Part shown: piece by piece, positions 1 through 8,086 of the stretch | How positions within the stretch are numbered: position 1 is the stretch's first letter | Layout: each line of letters starts with the position of its first letter | From: JBDTYT01 sp040005555 | GTDB lineage: Bacteria; Actinomycetota; UBA4738; HRBIN12 | DNA length: 14,189 nt | Direction: 5' to 3' | NCBI GenBank assembly: GCA_040005555.1 | Contig: JBDTYT010000038.1 | Location: 1 to 14,189, forward strand | Made by a program: the position numbers and the translations under genes | The notes under the pieces: generated by a model | The model's database searches: none | What the model was told of the DNA's origin: nothing | What the model saw: the letters and a program-made list of their open reading frames with translations, nothing else

Positions 1-48
1 TCGAGAAGGACGCCCGCCGCGGACGCGCGAGCGCGGAACGCTGCGAGG

Positions 49-603
49 TCAGGCCTTGAGGGCCGCGTAGTCGTTGCCGAGATAGATCGCGACCTGAACG
101 TCCTTCGACACGTTGGTCCCCGGCTCCAGGCGTGCGATCGTGACGTCGAGTCCCTTGAAGAAGTCATCGGCGAGGAACTGCGCCTCGACCTCGTCCGCCG
201 GGCTGCGGTAGTAGAGCGTGGTCTGGGCTACGGTCGAGGGCGCGTCGGCAGGGTCTTGGGCTGCCACCATGCCGTACCTCTTCGTGATCGCGGCGAGCGT
301 GTCGCCGGCGAGCCCGGTCACGCTGGTGCCGTTGAAGACGGCGACGCGAACGCCCACCACCTGCGGGCTCGGCGTCACCTTCGGGGGCTTGCTCGGCGAC
401 GGGCTCGTCGAGGGGCTGGGGCTGACGCCCGGGCCACCGTTGGGGATCCCCGTAGTGCCCTCCGAGCCGAGCACGGGGAAGGCCTGGTTGATGAGCAAGA
501 CGCCTCCCACGACGAGAGCCACGATGATCGCGAATCGCAGGGTGCTGGTGCCCACGGAGAGGTAGAAGCTCCTGTTCGTCGGTGGTTCGTGCTTGCCGGA
601 CAT
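49..603 (-). CDS. LytR_C-domain single-pass membrane protein
   Basis: Predicted 184-residue membrane-anchored cell-envelope protein. Residues 1-23 are short and polar, 24-41 form one hydrophobic helix (FAIIVALVVGGVLLINQ), 47-82 are a Pro/Ser/Gly-rich linker with repeated PSPS units, and about 84-176 match the LytR_C fold, with the family signature VRVAVFNGT followed by a GLA turn. The expected topology is cytoplasmic N-terminus and extracytoplasmic C-terminal domain. LytR_C domains are found at the end of LytR-CpsA-Psr ligases or, as here, alone behind one membrane helix. The stand-alone form next to a DUF3263 gene recalls M. tuberculosis Rv0431 (VirR), which is linked to envelope integrity and vesicle release; that functional link is by analogy only. 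The ATG has no good ribosome binding site. A TACCTT hexamer lies nine bases upstream, but transcription from the DUF3263 gene 39 bp away is just as likely. Domain call is firm, role is not. Confidence 0.85.
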   Translation of the reverse strand: MSGKHEPPTNRSFYLSVGTSTLRFAIIVALVVGGVLLINQAFPVLGSEGTTGIPNGGPGVSPSPSTSPSPSKPPKVTPSPQVVGVRVAVFNGTSVTGLAGDTLAAITKRYGMVAAQDPADAPSTVAQTTLYYRSPADEVEAQFLADDFFKGLDVTIARLEPGTNVSKDVQVAIYLGNDYAALKA

Positions 604-642
604 CCTAGCGCGAAGGTACCCCGGCCGGCCCGAGCCCCCAAC

Positions 643-921
643 CTAGGAGCGCAGGCCGAGCCCTCCCTCGAAGCGCCTGCGCCTACGGGTCTCTCGGAGA
701 CGGCGCAAGCGCCGCACGAGCATCGGGTCATAGGCGAGGGCCTGGGGCATGTCGATGGCCTTCGTCAGCAGCTGGTGGTACCGCGTGGTGGACAGACCGA
801 GGTGCTCTCGGATCGCGCGCTCCTTCGGGACACCAAGCTTCCACCAGGTGCGCTCGAGGTCGAGGACGGCTCGCAGTCGCGGCTCCAGCGTGGGGGCGAC
901 GGCTTCGGGAGGGGGGCTCAC
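643..921 (-). CDS. DUF3263 family small protein
   Basis: Small basic protein of about 92 residues. The core runs from ILDLE-like residues (VLDLERTWWKLGVPKERAIR) through HLGLSTTRYHQLL to DPMLVRRLRRLRETRRRRR, which is the DUF3263 pattern: an acidic Glu-Arg plus Trp-Trp segment, a helix-turn-helix-like S-x-TRYYQ/H segment, then an Arg-rich tail. The spacing of the central helices and the basic tail suggest nucleic-acid binding, but no function is established for the family. The gene lies directly upstream of the LytR_C gene, the same pairing as Rv0430-Rv0431. The start region reads GTGGTG at 924-919. I prefer the second GTG (921), since the TAGCCT hexamer ends exactly six bases before it and no ribosome binding site is present. 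The GTG at 924 would add one residue. Confidence 0.85.
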   Translation of the reverse strand: MSPPPEAVAPTLEPRLRAVLDLERTWWKLGVPKERAIREHLGLSTTRYHQLLTKAIDMPQALAYDPMLVRRLRRLRETRRRRRFEGGLGLRS

Positions 922-927
922 CACACG

Positions 928-933
928 AGGCTA
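928..933 (-). promoter_or_regulatory. Putative -10 element for a leaderless DUF3263 transcript
   Basis: TAGCCT (a TANNNT hexamer) on the minus strand is followed by six bases (CGTGTG) and then GTG at 921, so transcription would begin at or beside the start codon. A weak -35-like TTGCAG lies 16 bases upstream of it. No Shine-Dalgarno sequence precedes the start. This is a pattern match only, but the same layout occurs before gdh and ispD. Confidence 0.4.
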
Positions 934-975
934 ACAACACCCACCGACGCTGCAAGCACCTGGGGGTCGAAAGGT

Positions 976-3900
976 TCAGGGACGGGCTGCGAGGGCCCTG
1001 ATCTGCCGGACGGCGACCGTGACCGCCGCCAGATCGCTGACCTCCTCGAGCGCGAGCGCACGCATGAAGCGAGCCAGACGCGAGAACACCTCGGCGCGAG
1101 CAGCCAGGAACGCCGCAACCGCATCCTCGACCGGGGCACCGGGGCTCTCGCTGAGGACCCGTTCCGCCATCTGTCCTCGCACGAGCAGCAGGTCGTCCTC
1201 GACCGCCTGCAATGCCCAGCGATGCCACCGGGTGCTCGTCGCCACGTCACCGAGTCGCCCCTCGAGCCAGTCGACGTACACGGCTTCCCCGACGAGGAAG
1301 AACGCACGCGCGACATCGGCGATCGCCAGACCGGTCTGCTTCGAGACCGCGATCACGTTCGGTCCGTGCACGAGCGCCGGCTGGAACGCGTGCCGCATCG
1401 CCGTATCCTCGGGGACGCCGCGATCCATCAGGCGCCAGGCCTCGCGCTCCCGGTCGTGTCGCCACTGATCCGTGACGACGGTGGGCAGGACCTCCGCCAG
1501 GAGCCGGAACGGTTCCTCCGCCGCGTCGATCGCTCGCCCGAGCTGACCAGGAGCGTTCACGAGATACCAGCGCGAGACGAGCTCGACCAGACGGTCGACC
1601 CCGGCGAGCAGCTCATCGAGCACCGCGGGTTCGAGCTGTCCCACGAGCCCCTCGATCGCTTCCCACCGTTGCACCGCACCCGTGACGTCGCGGGCGATCC
1701 GGTACGCGCGAACGACATCGGACGCCTCGGCCCCCGTCTCGGCCACCAGCCGGGAGACGAACGTGATGCCCTGCGAGTTCACGACGTCGTTGGCCACGAT
1801 CGTGGCGATGAGCTCACGGCGCAAGGGATGCTCCGGCAGGAGGTGACCGAATCGCTCGACGACGAGCGGTGGGAAATAGCCCCGCAGATCGTGTTCGAGG
1901 TACTGCGAGTCGGGCAGGCTCGAGCGCAGGAGCGCGTTCGCCAGGCTCTGCTTCGCGTACGCGAGCAGGACGGCGAGCTCGGGTCTCGCGAGGCCGCGGC
2001 CCACGCGCCGGCGCTCGGCCATCTCTTCCCCGCCAGGGAGGGCCTCGAGGTCGCGCTCGAGCGAACCCTCGCTCTCGAGCGACTGCATGAGATCCTCGAA
2101 GGCCTCCATCCGTCCCGCCGAGAGCTCGGCTTCCTGCGAGAGGATCTGCGCCTGCAGGAAGTTGTCGTACAACACGTGCCGCACGATGTCCTGCTCGACA
2201 TCGTGCAGCAACCCGTTCCGCTGTTCCACCGAGAGGTCGCCTCGACGAATGGCCGTCCCCATGAGGATCTTGAGGTTCACCTCGTGGTCGGAGCAGTCCA
2301 CGCCGGCGGAGTTGTCGACGAAATCCGCGTTGATGCGTCCGCCGGTTTGGGCGTACTCGATCCGGCCGCGTTGGGTGAACCCGAGGTTTCCGCCCTCGGC
2401 CACGACGCGGCAACGCAGCTGGGCGCCGTCGACGCGCAGGCCGTCGTTCACGCGGTCGCCGACATCTTGATGCGACTCGTGGGCGCTCTTCACGTACGTG
2501 CCGATGCCGCCGTTCCAAAGCAGATCGACCGGCGCCTTGAGGATCGCGCTGATGAGCTCGTCCGGCGTCAGGGACTCCCCGTCTGCACCGAGCGCCAAAC
2601 GCGCCTCGGGCGACAGCGGGATGTGCTTCGCCGTCCTCGGCCACACGCCCCCGCCCGTCGAGATCGCCGAGCGGTCGTAGTCGTCCCAGGTCGAGCTCGG
2701 CAGGCCGAACAGGCGCGTGCGCTCACCGAAGCCGAGCGCCGGGTTGGGGTTCGGATCGACGAACACGTGACGATGGTCGAACGCCGCCACTAGGCAGATC
2801 TGATCCGACAGGAGCATCCCGTTGCCGAAGACGTCGCCCGACATGTCGCCGATCCCGACCACGGTGAACGGCGTCGTCATCACGTCGGTCCCGATCTCGC
2901 GGAAGTGTCGCTTCACCGATTCCCACGCCCCACGTGCCGTGATGCCGAGCGCCTTGTGGTCGTAGCCGGCGGAACCGCCTGATGCGAAGGCGTCCCCGAG
3001 CCAGAAGCCGTACTCGGCGGCCACGGCGTTCGCGGTGTCGGAGAACGTCGCGGTCCCCTTGTCGGCAGCGACAACGAGGTAGGGATCGTCCTCGTCGTCC
3101 ACGACGACGTGCTTGGGGTGCACGACCGTACCGTCCACGAGGTTATCCGTGAGATCGAGCAAGCCGCGCATGAACGTGACGTATTGCCGCGTGACCTCCT
3201 CCTTCAACGCCTTCGGCTCGCTGATGGCGCGCTTCAAGACGAAACCGCCCTTCGAACCCGTCGGCACGATCACCGCGTTCTTCACCATCTGCGCCTTCAT
3301 GAGGCCGAGGACCTCGGTCCGGTAGTCCTGGCGTCGCTCCGACCACCGGATCCCACCGCGGGCGACCTTCCCGCCCCGCATGTGGATCGCCTCCATCTCG
3401 GGCGAGTACAGGAAGATCTCGTACATCGGGGTCGGCTTGGGCATCTCGGGCACGAGTTCGGATCGGAACTTGATCGCCAGCGCCGTTCGCCCGGGCTTGT
3501 AGACGTTCGTGCGAACGGTGGCATCGACCAGCCCGAGCGCGTTCCGCAGGATGCGGTCCTGCTCGAGGGAAACCACCGCATCCAGGTCCACGAGGAGCTT
3601 CGCGCGCAGGGTCTCGACCGCCTCAGGATCGCGCTCGAGGGAGGGGATGAACCGCAGCTCGAACAGCTGCACGAGTTGCGCCGAGATGTTCGGGTAGGCG
3701 GCGAACGCGTCGTTCTTGTACTCGACGGGGAACCCGGCGCTCACGCGATGGTGATACTTGCGGTAGGCCCGAAGGATCTCCACCTGCCGCCAGTCCAGTC
3801 CCGCGCTCACCACGAGCCGGTTCAGCGAGTCGGATTCACACTCGCTGCGCCACACGGCGGAGATGCACGCGGAGATGCGGGCGCCGCACGCCGCCACGTC

Positions 3901-5781
3901 GAGCGGCAGCCCATCGGCGCCCAAGACGCCGAAGTCGTGCAGGAACAGCTCTTCGTCCCCACCCACGAGGTGCGTGGCCCACTCCTCGACGACCCGCAGA
4001 CCGAGGGCCTCGAGGATCGGCACGAAGTCCGACAACTGGACCTTGCCCCCGACCTTGTACAGGCGGACCCGGGTGAGGGTCTCGCCCTCGTCGGTCTCGT
4101 TCGCGAGCCCGACCACGAACGACTCGTCGCCTTCTTCGAGCTTCTCGAACCGGACGATGTCCTCGGCGGCGAGGTCGACGCCGGTCGAGGATTTGTAGTA
4201 ATCGGGGAACCGCGGAGCCCAGCGTTCGAAGAGACCGCGTCCGAGATCGCCGTACAGCTCCTCGAGCCGGGCGAAGAGCCGGTCGTCCCACGTTCGCGCG
4301 ATCTCGGCCACCTCGCGCTCGAGCTCGTTGAACGCGACGTCCGGGATCTCGCCCTTCGCGATGTGCACGGTGAAGTGGATCTGCGCGAGACCGCTCTCGG
4401 TGATGGACAGGTGGTCATCGATGCTCGACCCTGCGAACCGTTCGAGGAACAGGTCCTGCAGCTTGCGGCGCACGTCGGCGTTGAAGCGATCCCGCGGCAA
4501 GGCCACGAGCAGCGAGACGCTCCTCCCATATAGATCGCGCCGCACGAAGAGCCGGACATGCTGTTGCTCCTGCAAGGCAAGGAGTCCCATCACTTGGGTT
4601 CGCAGTTCCTGGACGGAGGCCGCGAACAGCTCGTCCTTCGGGAACGACTCGAAGATCGAGACGACCGTCTTGTAGTCGTGCGAACCCTCGATGAGGTCCT
4701 CGGCCTCCAAGATCTGCTGCAGCTTGCGGTGGAGCACGGGGGTCTTCGACGCCGGCTCCATGTACGCCTTCGACGTGAACAGACCGATCATGCGCGCCTC
4801 GCCGGCGATGCGGCCCTCGGGTGAGACCCTGCGGACCCCGATGTAGTCCATGCGCGCGCGGCGGTGCACCGTCGAGAACCGGTTGGTCTTCGAATAGATG
4901 AGGAGATCGCCGCCTTCGATCCGTGCGCGCAGGGCGGGCTCGATCGAGTCGAGCAACACGGGCTGCTCGTACGCCGACCACCCAGGTTTCGACAAGATGC
5001 CGAGGCCCGACCCGCGGGCCGCCGCGAGCGCTCGACCATCAGGGAGGTCGACGAGGTCGTACTCGCGATAGCCGAGGAAGACGAAGTTCAGATCCAGCAA
5101 CCACTCGAGGAACGCGACGGTCTCCGCAACCTCGTCCGCTCCATACAGCGCCGAGCCCGCGAGGGCGATCTCGATCATGCGACGGGCGCCCTGGCGCATC
5201 GGCTCGAAGTCGCGCACGACGAGCCGGACGTCGCCGAGGATCGCCGTGATGCGTTCCTGAAGGTCGGCTGCCTCCGGCTTCGACAGGCGCCGGTCGACCT
5301 CGAAGTGCATCACCGATTCGCGGATCTCGGCTTCTCGGACCGGCGCGATCCGTTCGATGCGACCATCGGCCCCCCGAACGACCCCGATGACCGGATGGAT
5401 GACCCGGCGGATGGCGAGCTCACGGGCCTCGAGCTCCTCGTTCACCGAGTCGAAGAGGAACGGAGAGTCAAGGGTGGTGATGTCCACAACCGTTCCCAAG
5501 CTCTGATAGCCGTCCTCGGCGAGCGACGGGTTGAACACCCGCACGGCGACCTCGTCCACGAGACGCCCGTCGGCGAGCTCGAACGCGCCGAGCACCTGTC
5601 CCAGGAGCTCCTCGACCGTCAGCCCGGCGAGGTCCTCCGGGCCGAGCCGGCGCGTGTACGCCTCGGCGAACGCCCGTACCGTCGCCACCCGCTCGGCCGG
5701 TACCCGTGCCGTGATCCGCTCGGACAGCTGCTCCAGCGGCTCACCCGAACGCGCGAGCGACGCCTCATCGGTGGTGCTCAC
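976..5781 (-). CDS. gdh: NAD-specific glutamate dehydrogenase, large (180-kDa class)
   Basis: Catalyses reversible oxidative deamination of glutamate to 2-oxoglutarate and ammonia with NAD+, normally in the catabolic direction, in the cytoplasm. The product is about 1601 residues, fitting the 1590-1650 typical of the Streptomyces/Mycobacterium L_180 class (Bac_GDH family, PF05088). The first ~650 residues are the regulatory N-terminal part. The catalytic core contains GGIRWSERRQDYRTEVLGL, then VPTGSKGGFVLKR with the family's catalytic lysine at about residue 844, SGGSAGYDHKALGIT, the dinucleotide-fold segment VGIGDMSGDVFGNGM near 978-988, NGGIGTYVKS near 1090 and AEGGNLGFTQRGRIEYA. The C-terminal helical region is complete. 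Starts at 5814 (ATG), 5787 (GTG) and 5781 (GTG) are possible. I chose 5781 because TACGAT ends six bases before it and no start has a ribosome binding site. The reading frame is intact. It is divergent from the sensor kinase gene. Confidence 0.95.
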   Translation of the reverse strand: MSTTDEASLARSGEPLEQLSERITARVPAERVATVRAFAEAYTRRLGPEDLAGLTVEELLGQVLGAFELADGRLVDEVAVRVFNPSLAEDGYQSLGTVVDITTLDSPFLFDSVNEELEARELAIRRVIHPVIGVVRGADGRIERIAPVREAEIRESVMHFEVDRRLSKPEAADLQERITAILGDVRLVVRDFEPMRQGARRMIEIALAGSALYGADEVAETVAFLEWLLDLNFVFLGYREYDLVDLPDGRALAAARGSGLGILSKPGWSAYEQPVLLDSIEPALRARIEGGDLLIYSKTNRFSTVHRRARMDYIGVRRVSPEGRIAGEARMIGLFTSKAYMEPASKTPVLHRKLQQILEAEDLIEGSHDYKTVVSIFESFPKDELFAASVQELRTQVMGLLALQEQQHVRLFVRRDLYGRSVSLLVALPRDRFNADVRRKLQDLFLERFAGSSIDDHLSITESGLAQIHFTVHIAKGEIPDVAFNELEREVAEIARTWDDRLFARLEELYGDLGRGLFERWAPRFPDYYKSSTGVDLAAEDIVRFEKLEEGDESFVVGLANETDEGETLTRVRLYKVGGKVQLSDFVPILEALGLRVVEEWATHLVGGDEELFLHDFGVLGADGLPLDVAACGARISACISAVWRSECESDSLNRLVVSAGLDWRQVEILRAYRKYHHRVSAGFPVEYKNDAFAAYPNISAQLVQLFELRFIPSLERDPEAVETLRAKLLVDLDAVVSLEQDRILRNALGLVDATVRTNVYKPGRTALAIKFRSELVPEMPKPTPMYEIFLYSPEMEAIHMRGGKVARGGIRWSERRQDYRTEVLGLMKAQMVKNAVIVPTGSKGGFVLKRAISEPKALKEEVTRQYVTFMRGLLDLTDNLVDGTVVHPKHVVVDDEDDPYLVVAADKGTATFSDTANAVAAEYGFWLGDAFASGGSAGYDHKALGITARGAWESVKRHFREIGTDVMTTPFTVVGIGDMSGDVFGNGMLLSDQICLVAAFDHRHVFVDPNPNPALGFGERTRLFGLPSSTWDDYDRSAISTGGGVWPRTAKHIPLSPEARLALGADGESLTPDELISAILKAPVDLLWNGGIGTYVKSAHESHQDVGDRVNDGLRVDGAQLRCRVVAEGGNLGFTQRGRIEYAQTGGRINADFVDNSAGVDCSDHEVNLKILMGTAIRRGDLSVEQRNGLLHDVEQDIVRHVLYDNFLQAQILSQEAELSAGRMEAFEDLMQSLESEGSLERDLEALPGGEEMAERRRVGRGLARPELAVLLAYAKQSLANALLRSSLPDSQYLEHDLRGYFPPLVVERFGHLLPEHPLRRELIATIVANDVVNSQGITFVSRLVAETGAEASDVVRAYRIARDVTGAVQRWEAIEGLVGQLEPAVLDELLAGVDRLVELVSRWYLVNAPGQLGRAIDAAEEPFRLLAEVLPTVVTDQWRHDREREAWRLMDRGVPEDTAMRHAFQPALVHGPNVIAVSKQTGLAIADVARAFFLVGEAVYVDWLEGRLGDVATSTRWHRWALQAVEDDLLLVRGQMAERVLSESPGAPVEDAVAAFLAARAEVFSRLARFMRALALEEVSDLAAVTVAVRQIRALAARP

Positions 5782-5787
5782 AGCCAC

Positions 5788-5793
5788 ATCGTA
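5788..5793 (-). promoter_or_regulatory. Putative -10 element for leaderless gdh transcription
   Basis: TACGAT (four of six matches to TATAAT) on the minus strand, then GTGGCT, then the GTG at 5781. A start site 6-7 bases after the hexamer would coincide with that GTG. No convincing -35 hexamer is visible 16-18 bases upstream. The hexamer directly abuts the alternative GTG at 5787, which argues against that start. Confidence 0.45.
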
Positions 5794-5803
5794 CCGGCGG
5801 TGA

Positions 5804-5878
5804 GGAGCTCCCATGCCGGCTCGTGCTCTCGGGAGTGCGTGCCGATGATGGGACAATGACCGTCGGGACTCCCGGGAG
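5804..5878. promoter_or_regulatory. Cluster of three short GGAG palindromes in the gdh/kinase divergent region
   Basis: Three dyads lie in 75 bp: GGAGCTCC (5804-5811), the near-palindrome CTCTCGGGAG (5826-5835) and the perfect palindrome CTCCCGGGAG (5869-5878). The second and third differ at one base and their centres are 43 bp apart, close to four helical turns. The first two flank the predicted upstream side of the gdh -10 element. They could be operator sites for a dimeric regulator shared by the two divergent genes. That is inference; short G/C palindromes also occur by chance in such DNA. Confidence 0.3.
5844..5849 (+). promoter_or_regulatory. Putative -10 element upstream of the sensor kinase
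   Basis: GATGAT (four of six matches to TATAAT, but lacking the first T) is followed by six bases and then an ATG at 5856. That ATG is not in frame with the kinase: its frame gives 47 codons and stops at 5999. If used as a start site, 5856 would give the kinase mRNA a leader of about 92 bases to the preferred TTG at 5948. Confidence 0.25.
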
Positions 5879-5934
5879 AGGTCATTGGTCAACGCCGAAC
5901 CGTGGCGGCGCGTCGGAGCGCCGCCGGAGCAACC

Positions 5935-5941
5935 GGAGGAG
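5935..5941 (+). promoter_or_regulatory. Ribosome binding site deciding the kinase start
   Basis: GGAGGAG is a near-perfect match to the 16S rRNA anti-Shine-Dalgarno sequence and lies six bases before the TTG at 5948. The alternative TTG at 5885 has only GGGAGAGG (5874-5881) with a three-base gap, which is too close for efficient initiation. Confidence 0.55.
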
Positions 5942-5947
5942 CACGAG

Positions 5948-8086
5948 TTGCGCTCGGTGGCGCAGCTCAAGATGCTCCACAGCCTCGCCCTGCGCCTGAA
6001 TCGCCTGAACGACCTCAAGCAGATCGGTGACGCGATCACCGCCGAGCTGAAGACCCTCATCGACTACCACAGCTGCCGGGTCTACCTTCTGGCCGAGGAC
6101 GGCGTGACGCTCATCCCCATCGTGTTCCGCGGCGATCTCACCGAGTACCAAAGCGACACCTACGAGGAGCTCATCACCGAGGTCGGCGAGGGCTTCACCG
6201 GGCACGCGGCGGCGACCGGGGAGACCTATTACGCCCCCGACGCCCTGCGGGATGAGATCGGCGTGCAGATCGAAGGGACCGACGAGGTCGAGGAGTCGAT
6301 CCTGTGCGTGCCCCTGAAGTACGGCGACAACGTCACCGGTGTGATCGTGCTGTCCAATCTCGGGCTCGACCAATTCGATGGCGAGGACCAGCGGCTCGTC
6401 GAGGTGCTGGCCTCGCACGCCGCGGTGGCCTTCGAGAACGCTCGCCTGTTCCAGAAGGAGCGCGAGGCGGCCGAGACCGCCTCGGCCCTGCTCGGCTTGT
6501 CTCAGTCACTCACGGGGGCGCACGACTTCGGGACGGTCCTCGAACGGGTGGTGGCGGCGGTGCCCTTCATCGTGCCGTGCTCGGTCGTAGCGACCTACCT
6601 CCACGACCCAGCCACCGGCTCGTTCCGTCTGCTCCACGAGCGGGGAGGCGACCCGGAGCGGGTCCTGGCGGCCCGTGAGACCGACATCACGTCCGAGACC
6701 GCTGCGAGGTTCCTGCTCTCGGTGAACGAGCCGTTCGTCCTGCCGAAGGAGCTCGTGAAGGACGTTCCCCGCCAGTACAACCTGCTCGAGACCGTGCGCG
6801 AGGCGCTCATCGCCCCGCTGCGATGGGACCCCGATGGGTTCGGCGCGGTGGCGATCCTCGCGCCCGATGACGAGACCTCGTTCGGAGATCGCGACATCGC
6901 GCTTGCGCGCGGCATCGCGGACATGGCTTCGCTCGCGATCGGAAGCGCGCGTCGGGTACATGAGCTCGAGCGGTTCCACGAGCTCGTCGAGAGCCTCGAG
7001 GCGATCTTCTGGGAAGCGGACCCCACCTCGTTCGCTTTCACGTTCTTGTCGCGCCGCGCCGCGATGGTCTTCGGACGCGCTGATGGTGACGGCTCGTCGG
7101 ATCCCGGCTCGTGGGGCGAGCACATCCATCCCGAGGACCGGGACGCGGCGACCCTCGCCTTTCGTACCGCGATCGAAGGAGGCGGCGACAACTCGATCGA
7201 GTACCGCGCGCTCGGACGGGAGGGCGAGACGATCTGGCTGCGCGATCTCATCCACGTGGTGCGAGACGCGCGCGGCACACGCACCCTCCGCGGACTCATC
7301 GTCGACGTCACCGAGCGCAAGCGCGCGGAGCAGGCTCTCCGCCGCAGCGAGCAGAAGTACTCGGAGGCGTTCCGGCGCGAGCGCGAGGCCACGGACCGAC
7401 TGCGCGCGCTCGACGACATGAAGAACACGTTCCTCGAAGCCGTGTCGCACGACCTGCGCACGCCGCTGACCTCGATCCTCGGGTCGGCGCTCACGTTGGA
7501 GCAGTCGGGGCTGGACCTCCCGAAGGACGACGCGCAGGACCTCCTGCGCCGGATCGCGGCGAACGCGCGCAAGCTCGAACGCTTGCTCTCGGATCTGCTC
7601 GACCTCGATCGGTTGCAGCGCGGGATCATCTCGCCGCAGCGCCGGCCGACCGACATCGGCGCGCTCATCCGCCAGACGGTCGAGGAGCCCGATCTCCTGG
7701 CCGGGCGGCCGGTCGAGGTCGAGGTGGATGCGCTCGTCGCCTCGGTCGACGCGGCCAAGGTCGAGCGCATCTTGGAAAACCTGCTCTCGAACGCCGTCCG
7801 GCACACGCCTGCCGGCAGCCGCATCTGGATCAGCGCGACCCGCGAGGACGGCGGCATCCTCATCGTGGTCGAGGACGAGGGACCCGGCGTACCCGAGGAG
7901 ATGCGCGAGGCCGTCTTCGAACCGTTCCGGCAGGTGCAGGACCTGGCCGCGAGGAACCCGTCCCCGGGGGTGGGAGTGGGTCTATCGCTGGTCGCGCGCT
8001 TCGCGGAGCTTCACGGCGGGAGCGCTTGGGTGCAAGACCGTCCCGGAGGCGGCGCGAGCTTCCGCGTGTTCCTGCCCGAGTCCTAG
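5948..8086 (+). CDS. Soluble GAF-GAF-PAS sensor histidine kinase
   Basis: Hybrid-free two-component sensor of about 712 residues that should autophosphorylate on histidine and pass phosphate to an unlinked response regulator. Domains (numbered from TTG 5948): GAF1 about 24-165, GAF2 about 180-335, PAS about 340-455 ending in VDVTERKRAEQ, a coiled connector, HisKA with H-box EAVSHDLRTPLTSIL (phospho-acceptor His 501), and HATPase_c with N-box ILENLLSNAVRHT (Asn 615), G1 box VEDEGPGVPEEM and G2 box PGVGVGLSLVARF. No membrane helix or signal peptide is seen, so it senses a cytoplasmic signal; the ligand is unknown. Cysteines occur in GAF1 (HSCRVY, ILCVP) and GAF2 (VPCSV), but nothing marks them as haem or Fe-S ligands. 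No response regulator gene is adjacent, so it is an orphan. TTG 5948 has the best ribosome binding site; TTG 5885 would add 21 Pro/Glu/Arg-rich residues. It runs divergently from gdh and converges on the secreted-protein gene. Confidence 0.92.
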   Translation: MRSVAQLKMLHSLALRLNRLNDLKQIGDAITAELKTLIDYHSCRVYLLAEDGVTLIPIVFRGDLTEYQSDTYEELITEVGEGFTGHAAATGETYYAPDALRDEIGVQIEGTDEVEESILCVPLKYGDNVTGVIVLSNLGLDQFDGEDQRLVEVLASHAAVAFENARLFQKEREAAETASALLGLSQSLTGAHDFGTVLERVVAAVPFIVPCSVVATYLHDPATGSFRLLHERGGDPERVLAARETDITSETAARFLLSVNEPFVLPKELVKDVPRQYNLLETVREALIAPLRWDPDGFGAVAILAPDDETSFGDRDIALARGIADMASLAIGSARRVHELERFHELVESLEAIFWEADPTSFAFTFLSRRAAMVFGRADGDGSSDPGSWGEHIHPEDRDAATLAFRTAIEGGGDNSIEYRALGREGETIWLRDLIHVVRDARGTRTLRGLIVDVTERKRAEQALRRSEQKYSEAFRREREATDRLRALDDMKNTFLEAVSHDLRTPLTSILGSALTLEQSGLDLPKDDAQDLLRRIAANARKLERLLSDLLDLDRLQRGIISPQRRPTDIGALIRQTVEEPDLLAGRPVEVEVDALVASVDAAKVERILENLLSNAVRHTPAGSRIWISATREDGGILIVVEDEGPGVPEEMREAVFEPFRQVQDLAARNPSPGVGVGLSLVARFAELHGGSAWVQDRPGGGASFRVFLPES

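Noticed and set aside
1..48. Possible start of a further minus-strand gene after the LytR_C gene
   Set aside because: No ATG, GTG or TTG start with a ribosome binding site is visible in these 48 bases, and the stretch is too short to judge.
256..2793. Plus-strand open frame of 845 codons opposite the LytR_C, DUF3263 and gdh genes
   Set aside because: It crosses three well-supported minus-strand genes and both of their intergenic gaps, its translation has no recognisable domain and is rich in Arg, Glu, His and Asp, and long antisense open frames are expected where third positions are nearly all G/C.
3109..4533. Plus-strand open frame of 474 codons opposite gdh
   Set aside because: It lies entirely inside gdh, has no domain or ribosome binding site, and its repetitive charged composition is what the complement of gdh codons gives.
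4864..5859. Plus-strand open frame of 331 codons over the gdh 5' end
   Set aside because: It overlaps the conserved N-terminal region of gdh and shows only the composition of an antisense shadow.
5782..6060. Extension of gdh upstream to 6060
   Set aside because: It would overlap the start of the divergent kinase gene, and the added residues are Arg/Ser-rich with no likeness to the family; the leaderless-type GTG at 5781 gives the expected length.
6506..7863. Long minus-strand open frames opposite the sensor kinase
   Set aside because: They mirror the kinase codons, lack domains, and sit opposite intact GAF, PAS, HisKA and HATPase motifs.
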